Positions 4,616-9,601 of a DNA stretch of 9,601 nucleotides are shown here, in pieces. Made by a program: the position numbers and the translations under genes. The DNA is from DATLGD01 sp035540755. Lineage in GTDB: Bacteria; Actinomycetota; Actinomycetes; Mycobacteriales; SCTD01. Positions within the stretch are counted from its first letter, which is position 1. The number at the start of each line of letters is the position of its first letter. The notes beneath the pieces were generated by a model. It had not been told where the DNA came from, did no database searches, and was given only the letters and a program-made list of their open reading frames with translations. The DNA is taken from positions 1 to 9,601 of the forward strand of contig DATLGD010000104.1 in assembly GCA_035540755.1 (NCBI GenBank). The letters run 5' to 3'.

Positions 4616-6706
4616 ATGACCGAGCAGACGCAGTCCATCGGGGCCGAGCCCTCCGGCGCGGAGCCGCAGCCGGCCGACCCCCCGCCGTCACCGGTCGTGG
4701 CGGCTCCTGAGGCCACCCGTCCGCAGCGGGACAAGCCCTGGGTGATGCGCACCTACGCCGGCCACTCGTCGCCGCAGGAGAGCAACGCCCTGTACCGCCG
4801 GAACCTCGCCAAGGGCCAGACCGGCCTGTCGGTGGCCTTCGACCTGCCGACCCAGACCGGCTACGACCCCGACGACGAGCTGGCCCGCGGCGAGGTCGGC
4901 AAGGTCGGCGTCCCGGTGACCCACCTCGGCGACATGCGCGCGCTGTTCGACGGCATCCCGCTCGAGACGATGAACACCTCGATGACGATCAACGCCACCG
5001 CGATGTGGCTGCTGGCGCTCTACGAGGTGGTCGCCGAGGAGCAAGGGGCCGACCGCGCTCTGCTCTCGGGCACCACGCAGAACGACATCATCAAGGAGTA
5101 CCTCTCGCGCGGGACCTACGTCTTCCCTCCCGGGCCGTCGCTGCGGCTGATCACCGACATGGTCGCCCACACGGTCACCGAGGTGCCGAAGTGGAACCCG
5201 ATCAACATCTGCAGCTACCACCTGCAGGAGGCCGGCGCGACGCCGGTGCAGGAGATCTCCTACGCGCTGTGCACGGCCATCGCCGTCCTCGACGCCGTGA
5301 AGGCCGCCGGGCAGGTGCCGGGCGACCGGTTCGGCGACGTCTGCGCCCGCATCTCGTTCTTCGTCAACGCCGGGGTGCGCTTCGTGGAGGAGATGTGCAA
5401 GATGCGTGCCTTCACCGAGCTGTGGGACGAGCTGCTGCTCGAGCGCTACGGCGTGCAGGACCCCAGGCACCGCCGCTTCCGGTACGGCGTGCAGGTCAAC
5501 TCGCTGGGACTCACCGAGGCGCAGCCGGAGAACAACGTGCAGCGCATCGTGCTGGAGATGCTCGGCGTGACCCTGTCGAAGAAGGCGCGGGCGCGCGCGG
5601 TGCAGCTGCCGGCCTGGAACGAGGCGCTCGGCCTGCCCCGGCCGTGGGACCAGCAGTGGTCGCTGCGCATGCAGCAGGTGCTCGCCTTCGAGACCGACCT
5701 GCTCGAGCACGACGACCTGTTCGACGGCTCGGTCGTCGTGGAGCGCAAGGTGACGGCGCTCAAGCAGCAGGTCCGGGAGGAGATCGACCGGGTGCAGGCC
5801 CTCGGCGGAGCGGTCGCCGCGGTCGAGCAGGGCTACATGAAGAGCGCGCTGGTCGCCTCGCACGCCGAGCGCCGGCGACGGATCGAGGCCGGCGAGGACG
5901 TCGTCGTCGGCGTCAACCGGTTCGAGACCACCGAGCCCAACCCGCTCACCGCGGACATCGACGCCGCGATCATGGTCGTCGACCCGGAGGTCGAGCAGCG
6001 GGCGATCGACGCCGTGCAGCAGTGGCGGGCCGGACGGGACGCCGCGGCGGTCGACGAGGTGCTGCGCGCGCTGCGCGACGCGGCGAAGAGTGACGACAAC
6101 CTCATGCCCGCCACCGTGGCCTGCGCCCGCGCGGGGGTCACCACCGGCGAGTGGGCGGGGGCACTGCGCGAGGTCTTCGGCGAGTACCGCGCCCCCACCG
6201 GCGTCAGCGCGGCCGTGGCGCACGGCGAGGCGGGGGCCGCGATCGCCGCCGTGCGGGAGGCCGTCACGCAGACCGGCGAGGAGCTCGGCGTCCGGCTGCG
6301 CTTCCTGGTCGGCAAGCCCGGGCTCGACGGCCACAGCAACGGCGCCGAGCAGATCGCCGTCCGGGCCCGCGACTGCGGCTTCGAGGTCGTGTACCAGGGC
6401 ATCCGGCTGACGGCCGCCCAGATCGTGTCCGCCGCGGTCGAGGAGGACGTGCACGTCATCGGCCTGTCGATCCTGTCCGGCTCGCACATGGAGGCGGTCC
6501 CGGCCGTGCTCGAGGGGCTGAGGGAGGCCGGCATCGGGGAGGTGCCGGTCGTCGTCGGCGGCATCATCCCGGAGGCCGACGCCCGTCGGCTCACCGCCCA
6601 GGGGGTGGCACGGGTCTACACGCCCAAGGACTTCGAGCTCACCGACATCCTGCGCTCGGTGGTCGACGTCGTCCGCGAGGCCAACGGGCTGGCCCCGCTG
6701 GGCTGA
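4616..6706 (+). CDS. ecm: B12-dependent acyl-CoA mutase, ethylmalonyl-CoA mutase (MeaA/Ecm) type
   Basis: A 696-aa single-chain mutase with catalytic TIM-barrel and cobalamin-binding domains fused. The catalytic part runs from about 40 to 530 with RTYAGHSSPQESNALYRRNL, GLSVAFDLPTQTGYDPD (70-86), GTTQNDIIKEYLSRGTYVFPP and NICSYHLQEAGATPVQE (197-213). The B12 domain, about 555-690, has the base-off signature LDGHSNG with cobalt ligand His573, then LSILSGSH and VVVGGIIP. These catalytic signatures match actinobacterial MeaA/ethylmalonyl-CoA mutase (ethylmalonyl-CoA to methylsuccinyl-CoA) rather than classical methylmalonyl-CoA mutase, whose corresponding segment reads about FDLATHRGYDSD. Residues 1-38 are a Pro/Ala/Glu-rich extension that is probably disordered. 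No crotonyl-CoA carboxylase/reductase lies in the window, so the pathway is inferred. The ATG at 4616 has a good Shine-Dalgarno. The gene ends inside a terminator-like hairpin. Confidence 0.9.
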   Translation: MTEQTQSIGAEPSGAEPQPADPPPSPVVAAPEATRPQRDKPWVMRTYAGHSSPQESNALYRRNLAKGQTGLSVAFDLPTQTGYDPDDELARGEVGKVGVPVTHLGDMRALFDGIPLETMNTSMTINATAMWLLALYEVVAEEQGADRALLSGTTQNDIIKEYLSRGTYVFPPGPSLRLITDMVAHTVTEVPKWNPINICSYHLQEAGATPVQEISYALCTAIAVLDAVKAAGQVPGDRFGDVCARISFFVNAGVRFVEEMCKMRAFTELWDELLLERYGVQDPRHRRFRYGVQVNSLGLTEAQPENNVQRIVLEMLGVTLSKKARARAVQLPAWNEALGLPRPWDQQWSLRMQQVLAFETDLLEHDDLFDGSVVVERKVTALKQQVREEIDRVQALGGAVAAVEQGYMKSALVASHAERRRRIEAGEDVVVGVNRFETTEPNPLTADIDAAIMVVDPEVEQRAIDAVQQWRAGRDAAAVDEVLRALRDAAKSDDNLMPATVACARAGVTTGEWAGALREVFGEYRAPTGVSAAVAHGEAGAAIAAVREAVTQTGEELGVRLRFLVGKPGLDGHSNGAEQIAVRARDCGFEVVYQGIRLTAAQIVSAAVEEDVHVIGLSILSGSHMEAVPAVLEGLREAGIGEVPVVVGGIIPEADARRLTAQGVARVYTPKDFELTDILRSVVDVVREANGLAPLG

Positions 6707-6720
6707 GCGCCGGCTCAGCT
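6701..6720. terminator. Bidirectional terminator-like hairpin at convergent gene ends
   Basis: GCTGAGC (6702-6708) and GCTCAGC (6713-6719) form a perfect 7-bp stem around the loop GCCG, with one outer G-T pair. The stem contains the mutase TGA (6704-6706) and touches the TAG of the minus-strand gene (6721-6719), so one hairpin could end both transcripts. No T-run follows on either strand. Confidence 0.5.
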
Positions 6721-6916
6721 ACCGGCGGCGGCCGGTCCGGCGACCGCGCAGCGGCTCCTGCATGCGGCGCCCGGCGTTGGTCAGGTGGTGTGCGGCTCGC
6801 GGGTTGCGCTCGGTCAGGCGCCCGCCGAGCGCCTCTACCAGGCGACCGCCGAGGGGCAGCGCGACCGCGAACAGGAGCCAGGCGCGCAGCCGGCGGGACA
6901 GGAAGGCCCAGATCAT
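6719..6916 (-). CDS. Small (65-aa) single-pass membrane protein
   Basis: An ATG-started 65-aa protein of unrecognised family. The N-terminus MIWAFLSRRLR is followed by one membrane segment at about 12-31 (AWLLFAVALPLGGRLVEALG) and then a strongly basic tail ending in RGRRTGRRR. The positive tail favours a cytoplasmic C-terminus. A GAGGGGGAA sequence lies about ten bases upstream of the ATG on the minus strand, a little far but usable as a Shine-Dalgarno. The 19-aa microprotein gene ends 51 bases upstream on the same strand, so the two may share a transcript. The reading frame, the membrane segment and the ribosome binding site support a real gene; function unknown. Confidence 0.65.
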   Translation of the reverse strand: MIWAFLSRRLRAWLLFAVALPLGGRLVEALGGRLTERNPRAAHHLTNAGRRMQEPLRGRRTGRRR

Positions 6917-6967
6917 GGGCCGGTCGTTCCCCCTCGGGCGGGCCTCAGACGTGGGACCCCCAGAAGA

Positions 6968-7027
6968 TCAGAAGATGATGATGAGCAGGATGATGAGCAG
7001 GACCAGCCCGCCGATTCCGATGTACAT
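6968..7027 (-). CDS. 19-aa hydrophobic microprotein
   Basis: The minus strand encodes MYIGIGGLVLLIILLIIIF and then TGA. The ATG (7027-7025) is preceded by GGGAGGAGG (7042-7034) with a six-base spacer, one of the best ribosome binding sites in the window. The peptide is entirely uncharged and hydrophobic after MYIGIGG, so it should insert as one short membrane helix. Its Leu/Ile codons are CTG, CTC and ATC, the preferred codons of the neighbouring genes. It could be a stand-alone membrane microprotein, a type I toxin-like peptide, or a leader peptide for the 65-aa gene 51 bases downstream. It falls below normal length cut-offs, so it is easily missed. Confidence 0.6.
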   Translation of the reverse strand: MYIGIGGLVLLIILLIIIF

Positions 7028-7153
7028 GCGGCACCTCCTCCCAGGTCGTCCGGTGCAGACGAGGTCTCGGTGCCCCCGGGCCGTCTCGGGCACGCGGTGC
7101 CGGCGCCTTCGTCACGGGACCGTCACACGCCGATCCGGACCGTCCGGGCGGGC

Positions 7154-7159
7154 TAGGGT
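7154..7159 (+). promoter_or_regulatory. -10 element for probably leaderless nucS
   Basis: TAGGGT matches TANNNT and ends seven bases before the GTG at 7167, which places the transcription start at or next to the start codon. No Shine-Dalgarno precedes the GTG, so a leaderless mRNA is likely. Upstream, CGTCAC occurs twice, at 7110-7115 and 7121-7126, 11 bases apart on the same face of the helix. Confidence 0.5.
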
Positions 7160-7166
7160 CGTCGAC

Positions 7167-7820
7167 GTGCGCCTGGTCATCGCCACCTGCTCGGTGGACT
7201 ACGTGGGGCGGCTGACCGCCCACCTGCCGTCGGCGACCCGGCTGCTGCTGGTGAAGGCCGACGGCTCGGTCTCCATCCACGCCGACGACCGCGCCTACAA
7301 GCCGCTGATGTGGATGAGCCCGCCGTGCACCACGGTGGTCGCCGACGGCACCTGGACGGTCACCAACAAGGGCGGTGAGCAGCTGGTGATCTCGGTCGAG
7401 GACATCCACGCCGAGACCGCGCACGAGCTCGGCCCGGATCCGGGTCTGGTCAAGGACGGCGTGGAGAAGCACCTGCAGGTGCTGCTCGCCGAGCGGTGCG
7501 AGGTGCTCGGCCCAGGCTGGACGCTCGTGCAGCGCGAGTACTTCACCGACATCGGCCCGGTCGACCTCCTCTGCCGCGATGCCGAGGGCGCGCACGTGCT
7601 GGTGGAGGTCAAGCGGCACGCCGAGATCGACGGCGTCGAGCAGCTCACCCGCTACCTGCAGCGCGTCTCGACGGTGCTGGGCGACGTCCGTGGTGTGCTC
7701 GCGGCGCAGAGCTTCAAGCCGCAGGCCAAGGTGCTGGCCGCCGACCGCGGCATCTCCTGCGTGCAGCTGGACTACGACGCTCTGCGGGGCATGGAGTCGG
7801 GCGTCCCCACCCTGTTCTAG
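7167..7820 (+). CDS. nucS: Endonuclease NucS / EndoMS, mismatch-specific
   Basis: A 217-aa protein that cleaves both strands at mismatched bases and is the main mismatch-repair nuclease of actinobacteria, which lack MutS/MutL. The N-terminal domain has the conserved RLVIATCSVDYVGRLTAHLP and HADDRAYKPLMWMSPP. The C-terminal RecB-like nuclease domain shows the PD-(D/E)xK site as GPVDLL (Asp133) and VEVKRH (Glu147, Lys149). The C-terminal residues PTLF resemble the xLxLF-type tail reported to bind the sliding clamp. The start is GTG at 7167, where the conserved family N-terminus begins. The same frame stays open further upstream to 6762, but that part is not NucS-like and crosses the microprotein region. 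The TAG stop (7818-7820) overlaps the stop of the convergent STAS gene. Confidence 0.95.
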   Translation: MRLVIATCSVDYVGRLTAHLPSATRLLLVKADGSVSIHADDRAYKPLMWMSPPCTTVVADGTWTVTNKGGEQLVISVEDIHAETAHELGPDPGLVKDGVEKHLQVLLAERCEVLGPGWTLVQREYFTDIGPVDLLCRDAEGAHVLVEVKRHAEIDGVEQLTRYLQRVSTVLGDVRGVLAAQSFKPQAKVLAADRGISCVQLDYDALRGMESGVPTLF

Positions 7821-8155
7821 GCGGGCACCACCGGCAGGCGGTCTCCGATCGACAGCACGCTGAGCAGCCGTCGCACGCGGCGGGTCGGGGCGCGCAGCAC
7901 GAGGACGCCCTCCCGCTCCCGCACGTCGGCGGCCGCCGCGAGCAGCGCGTCGAGCGCCACCAGGTCGAGGAACGACAGCTGCGAGGCGTCCACCACCAGG
8001 CGCCGCACCGCGTCCGGGCGGCCGGGTGCCACGAGGTCGCGCAGCCGCCCGCGCAGCCGGTCGGCGGTGGCGATGTCGGCCTCGCCGATCAGCCGCAGCA
8101 CGACGTCGGGTCCGGAGCGGTCGACGGTCATGCGCAGCGTCGGTGCGCTCGCCAC
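7817..8155 (-). CDS. STAS-domain protein with altered phosphorylation site
   Basis: With the start at 8155 this is a 112-aa single STAS domain: LRMTVDRSGPDVVLRLIGEADIATADRLRGRL, then RRLVVDASQLSFLDLVALDALLAA (51-74) and GVLVLRAPTRRVRRLLSVLSI. Where SpoIIAA-type proteins have DSSGL, this one has D64-L-V66-A-L, so the phosphorylatable Ser/Thr is missing. It may be a constitutively active antagonist or an adaptor. GTG at 8155 is chosen because GGGAGGG lies six bases upstream on the minus strand; a GTG at 8161 directly abuts that site and is less likely. It follows the ANTAR gene after 111 bases on the same strand and converges on nucS with the stop codons sharing CTAG (7817-7820). Confidence 0.82.
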   Translation of the reverse strand: MASAPTLRMTVDRSGPDVVLRLIGEADIATADRLRGRLRDLVAPGRPDAVRRLVVDASQLSFLDLVALDALLAAAADVREREGVLVLRAPTRRVRRLLSVLSIGDRLPVVPA

Positions 8156-8245
8156 GACCACCCCTCCCGACGGCCCCTCGGTGCTCCGCCGGGCGGCGGG
8201 ACGGGAGCGTGCGTGCGGCTGGTGGTCTCAACCGGCTGCCATCGT

Positions 8246-8258
8246 GCCAGAACCTGGC
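8246..8258 (-). other. Hairpin after the ANTAR gene
   Basis: GCCAG (8246-8250) and CTGGC (8254-8258) form a perfect 5-bp stem eight bases beyond the ANTAR stop, in the 111-base gap before the STAS gene. A second short stem, CCGCC (8186-8190) with GGCGG (8195-8199), lies closer to the STAS start. These could cause partial termination between the two genes. Neither is strong and neither has a T-run. Confidence 0.3.
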
Positions 8259-8266
8259 CGGAGCGG

Positions 8267-9013
8267 TCATCCGCGCTGCTGGGGCACCGCCTGCACGACC
8301 TCGGCCGCCACGTCGCGGAGCTTGCGGTTGCGCGCCTGCGACCAGGAGCGCAGGCGGTCGAAGGCGTCGGCCTCGGTCAGGCCGTGCCGGGCCATGAGCA
8401 CGCCCTTGGCCTGCTCGATGACCGCGCGACTCGCCATCGCCCGCTCGAGCTGCTCGTTGACCGCCACCGCCCGCGCGTACAGCCGGGCGTTGGCCAGCGC
8501 CACGGAGGCCTGACCGCAGAACAGCCCGACGAGCGCGTCGTCCAGCGGTTCGAACGCCTGCGGCGACGCGCCGTACAGGTTGAGGGAGCCGACGGCGCGG
8601 TCGCCGGCCAGCAGGGGACCGGCCAGGAAGCTGCGGATGCCCAGCTCGCGGGCCCGTTCGGCGAAGTCGGGCCAGCGCTGCTCGGCGGCGTCGAGGTCGA
8701 CGCGGTGCACCACCCGCCGACGGATGGCGTCCAGGCACGGCCCGTCGCCGGCCTCGTACTGCTGGCGGTCGACGGCGAGCACCAGGTCGTCGCTGTGCGC
8801 CGCGGTCGACGGGCGGTCTCCGTCCATGAGCGTCACCCCGGCGCCGGTGCAGCCGGGGATCACCGCCACGGCCAGCGCGCAGACGCGAGAGAGCACGTCG
8901 TCGAGCGGCTCCTCGTCGACCACCAGCGACGACAGCTCGACCAGCGCCCCCGCGAGCCCGTCGAGGTCCCGCCCGGCCACGGCGTCCCTGACCTCGTCCG
9001 CCACGTGCTCCAT
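8267..9013 (-). CDS. GAF and ANTAR domain-containing transcription antitermination regulator
   Basis: A 248-aa protein. A GAF-like sensor domain occupies about 22-178: the segments GCTGAGVTLMDGDRPSTAAHSD, YEAGDGPCLDAI, GIRSFLAGPLL and VGSLNLYG are typical. The C-terminal ANTAR domain (about 185-243) has the classic ASRAVIEQAKGVLMARHGLT, then DAFDRLRSWSQARNRKLRDVAAEVVQ. ANTAR domains bind nascent RNA with paired stem-loops and prevent transcription termination. The signal sensed by the GAF domain is unknown. The start is taken as ATG at 9013; GGGGG/GGTGGGA sequences 8-13 bases upstream are a mediocre ribosome binding site. The frame is open further upstream, but that part crosses the divergent dehydrogenase gene. 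The STAS gene downstream may be in the same operon. Confidence 0.9.
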   Translation of the reverse strand: MEHVADEVRDAVAGRDLDGLAGALVELSSLVVDEEPLDDVLSRVCALAVAVIPGCTGAGVTLMDGDRPSTAAHSDDLVLAVDRQQYEAGDGPCLDAIRRRVVHRVDLDAAEQRWPDFAERARELGIRSFLAGPLLAGDRAVGSLNLYGASPQAFEPLDDALVGLFCGQASVALANARLYARAVAVNEQLERAMASRAVIEQAKGVLMARHGLTEADAFDRLRSWSQARNRKLRDVAAEVVQAVPQQRG

Positions 9014-9063
9014 CGTCGCGTCCCACCCCCTTACCGGAGAGTAACCGCGGGGCTGCGAGACTG

Positions 9064-9095
9064 CCGGCGAACGCCGGAGCGCGCGCAGGCGCTCC
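9064..9095 (+). promoter_or_regulatory. Two tandem hairpins upstream of the dehydrogenase gene
   Basis: CCGGC (9064-9068) and GCCGG (9073-9077) pair around GAAC. GGAGCGC (9076-9082) and GCGCTCC (9089-9095) pair around a six-base loop GCGCAG. Both stems are perfect and share two bases, so they would alternate or stack. They end ten bases before the Shine-Dalgarno of the dehydrogenase and lie between that gene and the divergent ANTAR regulator. The ANTAR RNA target is a pair of hexaloop stems with A at loop position 1 and G at 4; these loops do not show that pattern, so the link is only positional. Confidence 0.4.
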
Positions 9096-9116
9096 AGCAG
9101 CGACGGGAGCGGCACT

Positions 9117-9601
9117 GTGGCACGGGAGTTCGACAAGATCGGCGTGATCGGGCTGGGCACGATGGGTGCCGGGATCGCGGAGGTGCTCGCCCGCTCCGGC
9201 ATCGAGGTGGTCGGGGTCGAGGCCGACGACGCCGGGGTCGAGCGGGCGCGGCAGCACCTGCACGCCAGCACCGCGCGCGCCGTGCGCAGGGGCAAGCTGC
9301 AGGACAGCGAGGTCGAGGAGGTGCTCACCCGCATCAGCACCGGCACCGATCTGTCCGCCGTGGTGGACTGCTCGCTGGTGGTCGAGGCCGTGCACACGTC
9401 GCTGGCGAAGTCGCTGGAGAAGCAGGTGCAGCGGGGCCGGCTGGAGGAGGCCGACCGCGACGCCGCCCTCGCACGCGTGCAGGGCAGCACGTCCCTGGAC
9501 GACCTGGCCGACCGCGACCTGCTCGTCGAGGCCGTGGTCGAGGAGCTGTCGATCAAGGAGGCGCTGTTCGCCAACCTCGGCGAGATCGCCAAGCCCGGCG
9601 C
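9117..9601 (+). CDS. 3-hydroxyacyl-CoA (3-hydroxybutyryl-CoA) dehydrogenase, N-terminal part, with internal repeat
   Basis: The first 161 residues are present; the gene runs off the right edge. GTG at 9117 is preceded by GGGAG (9105-9109) with a seven-base spacer. The NAD-binding Rossmann motif is GVIGLGTMGAGIAEVLARSG (residues 9-28), followed by VVGVEADD with the adenosine-ribose-binding acidic residue. Such enzymes oxidise 3-hydroxyacyl-CoA or reduce acetoacetyl-CoA. The unit with helix pair, RGKL, TDL and LVVEAV occurs twice: residues 51-92 and 99-140 align without gaps over 42 positions with 15 identities. Standard enzymes have it once. The second copy leads into the expected VEELSIKEALFANLGEIAKPG. 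The catalytic His and C-terminal domain lie outside the window. With the nearby mutase, a role in acetyl-CoA or butyrate metabolism is plausible. Confidence 0.85.
   Translation, partial: MAREFDKIGVIGLGTMGAGIAEVLARSGIEVVGVEADDAGVERARQHLHASTARAVRRGKLQDSEVEEVLTRISTGTDLSAVVDCSLVVEAVHTSLAKSLEKQVQRGRLEEADRDAALARVQGSTSLDDLADRDLLVEAVVEELSIKEALFANLGEIAKPG

Noticed and set aside
4688..6487. Long minus-strand open frame opposite the mutase gene
   Set aside because: Antisense shadow of third-position G/C bias in the mutase; no start signal and no recognisable domain.
6968..7010. Microsatellite-like GATGATGAGCAG repetition
   Set aside because: The repeat is explained by ATC/CTC/CTG codons for the Ile/Leu stretch of the 19-aa peptide on the minus strand.
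6762..7166. N-terminal extension of NucS by about 135 residues
   Set aside because: The frame is open, but the family N-terminus (RLVIATCSVDYVGRL) begins at the GTG at 7167, a -10 box is directly upstream, and the extension would overlap two minus-strand genes.
9064..9095. A bona fide ANTAR target RNA
   Set aside because: Only one of the two stems has a six-base loop, and it lacks A at position 1 and G at position 4. Kept as a structural observation, not as an ANTAR site.
6945..9395. A very long minus-strand open frame across nucS, STAS and ANTAR genes
   Set aside because: Low-complexity Arg/His/Gly-rich translation. The frame covers real genes on both strands whose products have clear domains in other frames.
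9014..9592. N-terminal extension of the GAF-ANTAR protein
   Set aside because: The upstream translation is Ser/Ala/Arg-rich, lacks GAF features and lies antisense to the dehydrogenase; ATG at 9013 fits the family length.
1..9601. Mobile element, CRISPR array, prophage, tRNA or rRNA
   Set aside because: No transposase or integrase, no regularly spaced repeats, no cloverleaf or rRNA-like segment was seen; gene content and codon use are uniform throughout.

Overview
The window is very G+C-rich (by eye above 70 %) and is packed with genes on both strands. Codons favour G or C in third position, GTG starts are common, and several Shine-Dalgarno sites are strong. The gene set (MurA with Asp in place of the catalytic Cys, NucS/EndoMS, an ethylmalonyl-CoA-type mutase, a SigE-family ECF sigma factor, an ANTAR regulator and STAS proteins) points to a free-living actinobacterium. 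Geodermatophilaceae (Geodermatophilus, Blastococcus, Modestobacter) would fit, but that family placement is an inference from protein resemblance. It looks like chromosomal backbone: I see no insertion sequence, integrase, phage gene, tRNA, rRNA or CRISPR array, and no gene-free stretch longer than about 210 bases.

Layout, left to right. (1) 1-1337, minus strand: an ECF sigma factor of the SigE family, followed with an ATGA overlap by a single-pass membrane protein that is probably its regulator and is cut by the left edge. (2) 1432-2730, plus: murA, divergent from the sigma gene across a 94-bp region with two perfect inverted repeats. (3) 2750-3100, minus: a small membrane-anchored protein with a DUF2007-like domain, convergent with murA. 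(4) 3310-4540, plus: a STAS anti-sigma-antagonist-like protein, then a membrane-anchored matrixin-type zinc protease. (5) 4616-6706, plus: a B12-dependent acyl-CoA mutase of the ethylmalonyl-CoA mutase (MeaA/Ecm) type. (6) 6719-7027, minus: a 65-aa membrane protein and, upstream of it, a 19-aa hydrophobic microprotein with a near-ideal ribosome binding site. (7) 7167-7820, plus: nucS, probably leaderless from a GTG, whose stop codon overlaps the stop of the convergent gene. (8) 7817-9013, minus: a GAF-ANTAR regulator gene followed by a second STAS gene. (9) 9117-9601, plus: the N-terminal part of a 3-hydroxyacyl-CoA dehydrogenase with an unexpected internal repeat, preceded by two tandem hairpins.

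How the genes relate. The mutase and the 3-hydroxybutyryl-CoA-type dehydrogenase could both serve acetyl-CoA or butyrate assimilation by the ethylmalonyl-CoA pathway. MurA (peptidoglycan precursor) and NucS (mismatch repair) are housekeeping genes. Two STAS proteins, an ECF sigma factor and an ANTAR regulator make the segment rich in stress and partner-switching regulation. The items most worth a second look are the internal repeat in the dehydrogenase, the 19-aa microprotein, the tandem hairpins beside the ANTAR gene, the shared sigma/murA control region, and the nucS-STAS stop-codon overlap. I did not find a clear new multi-gene system.
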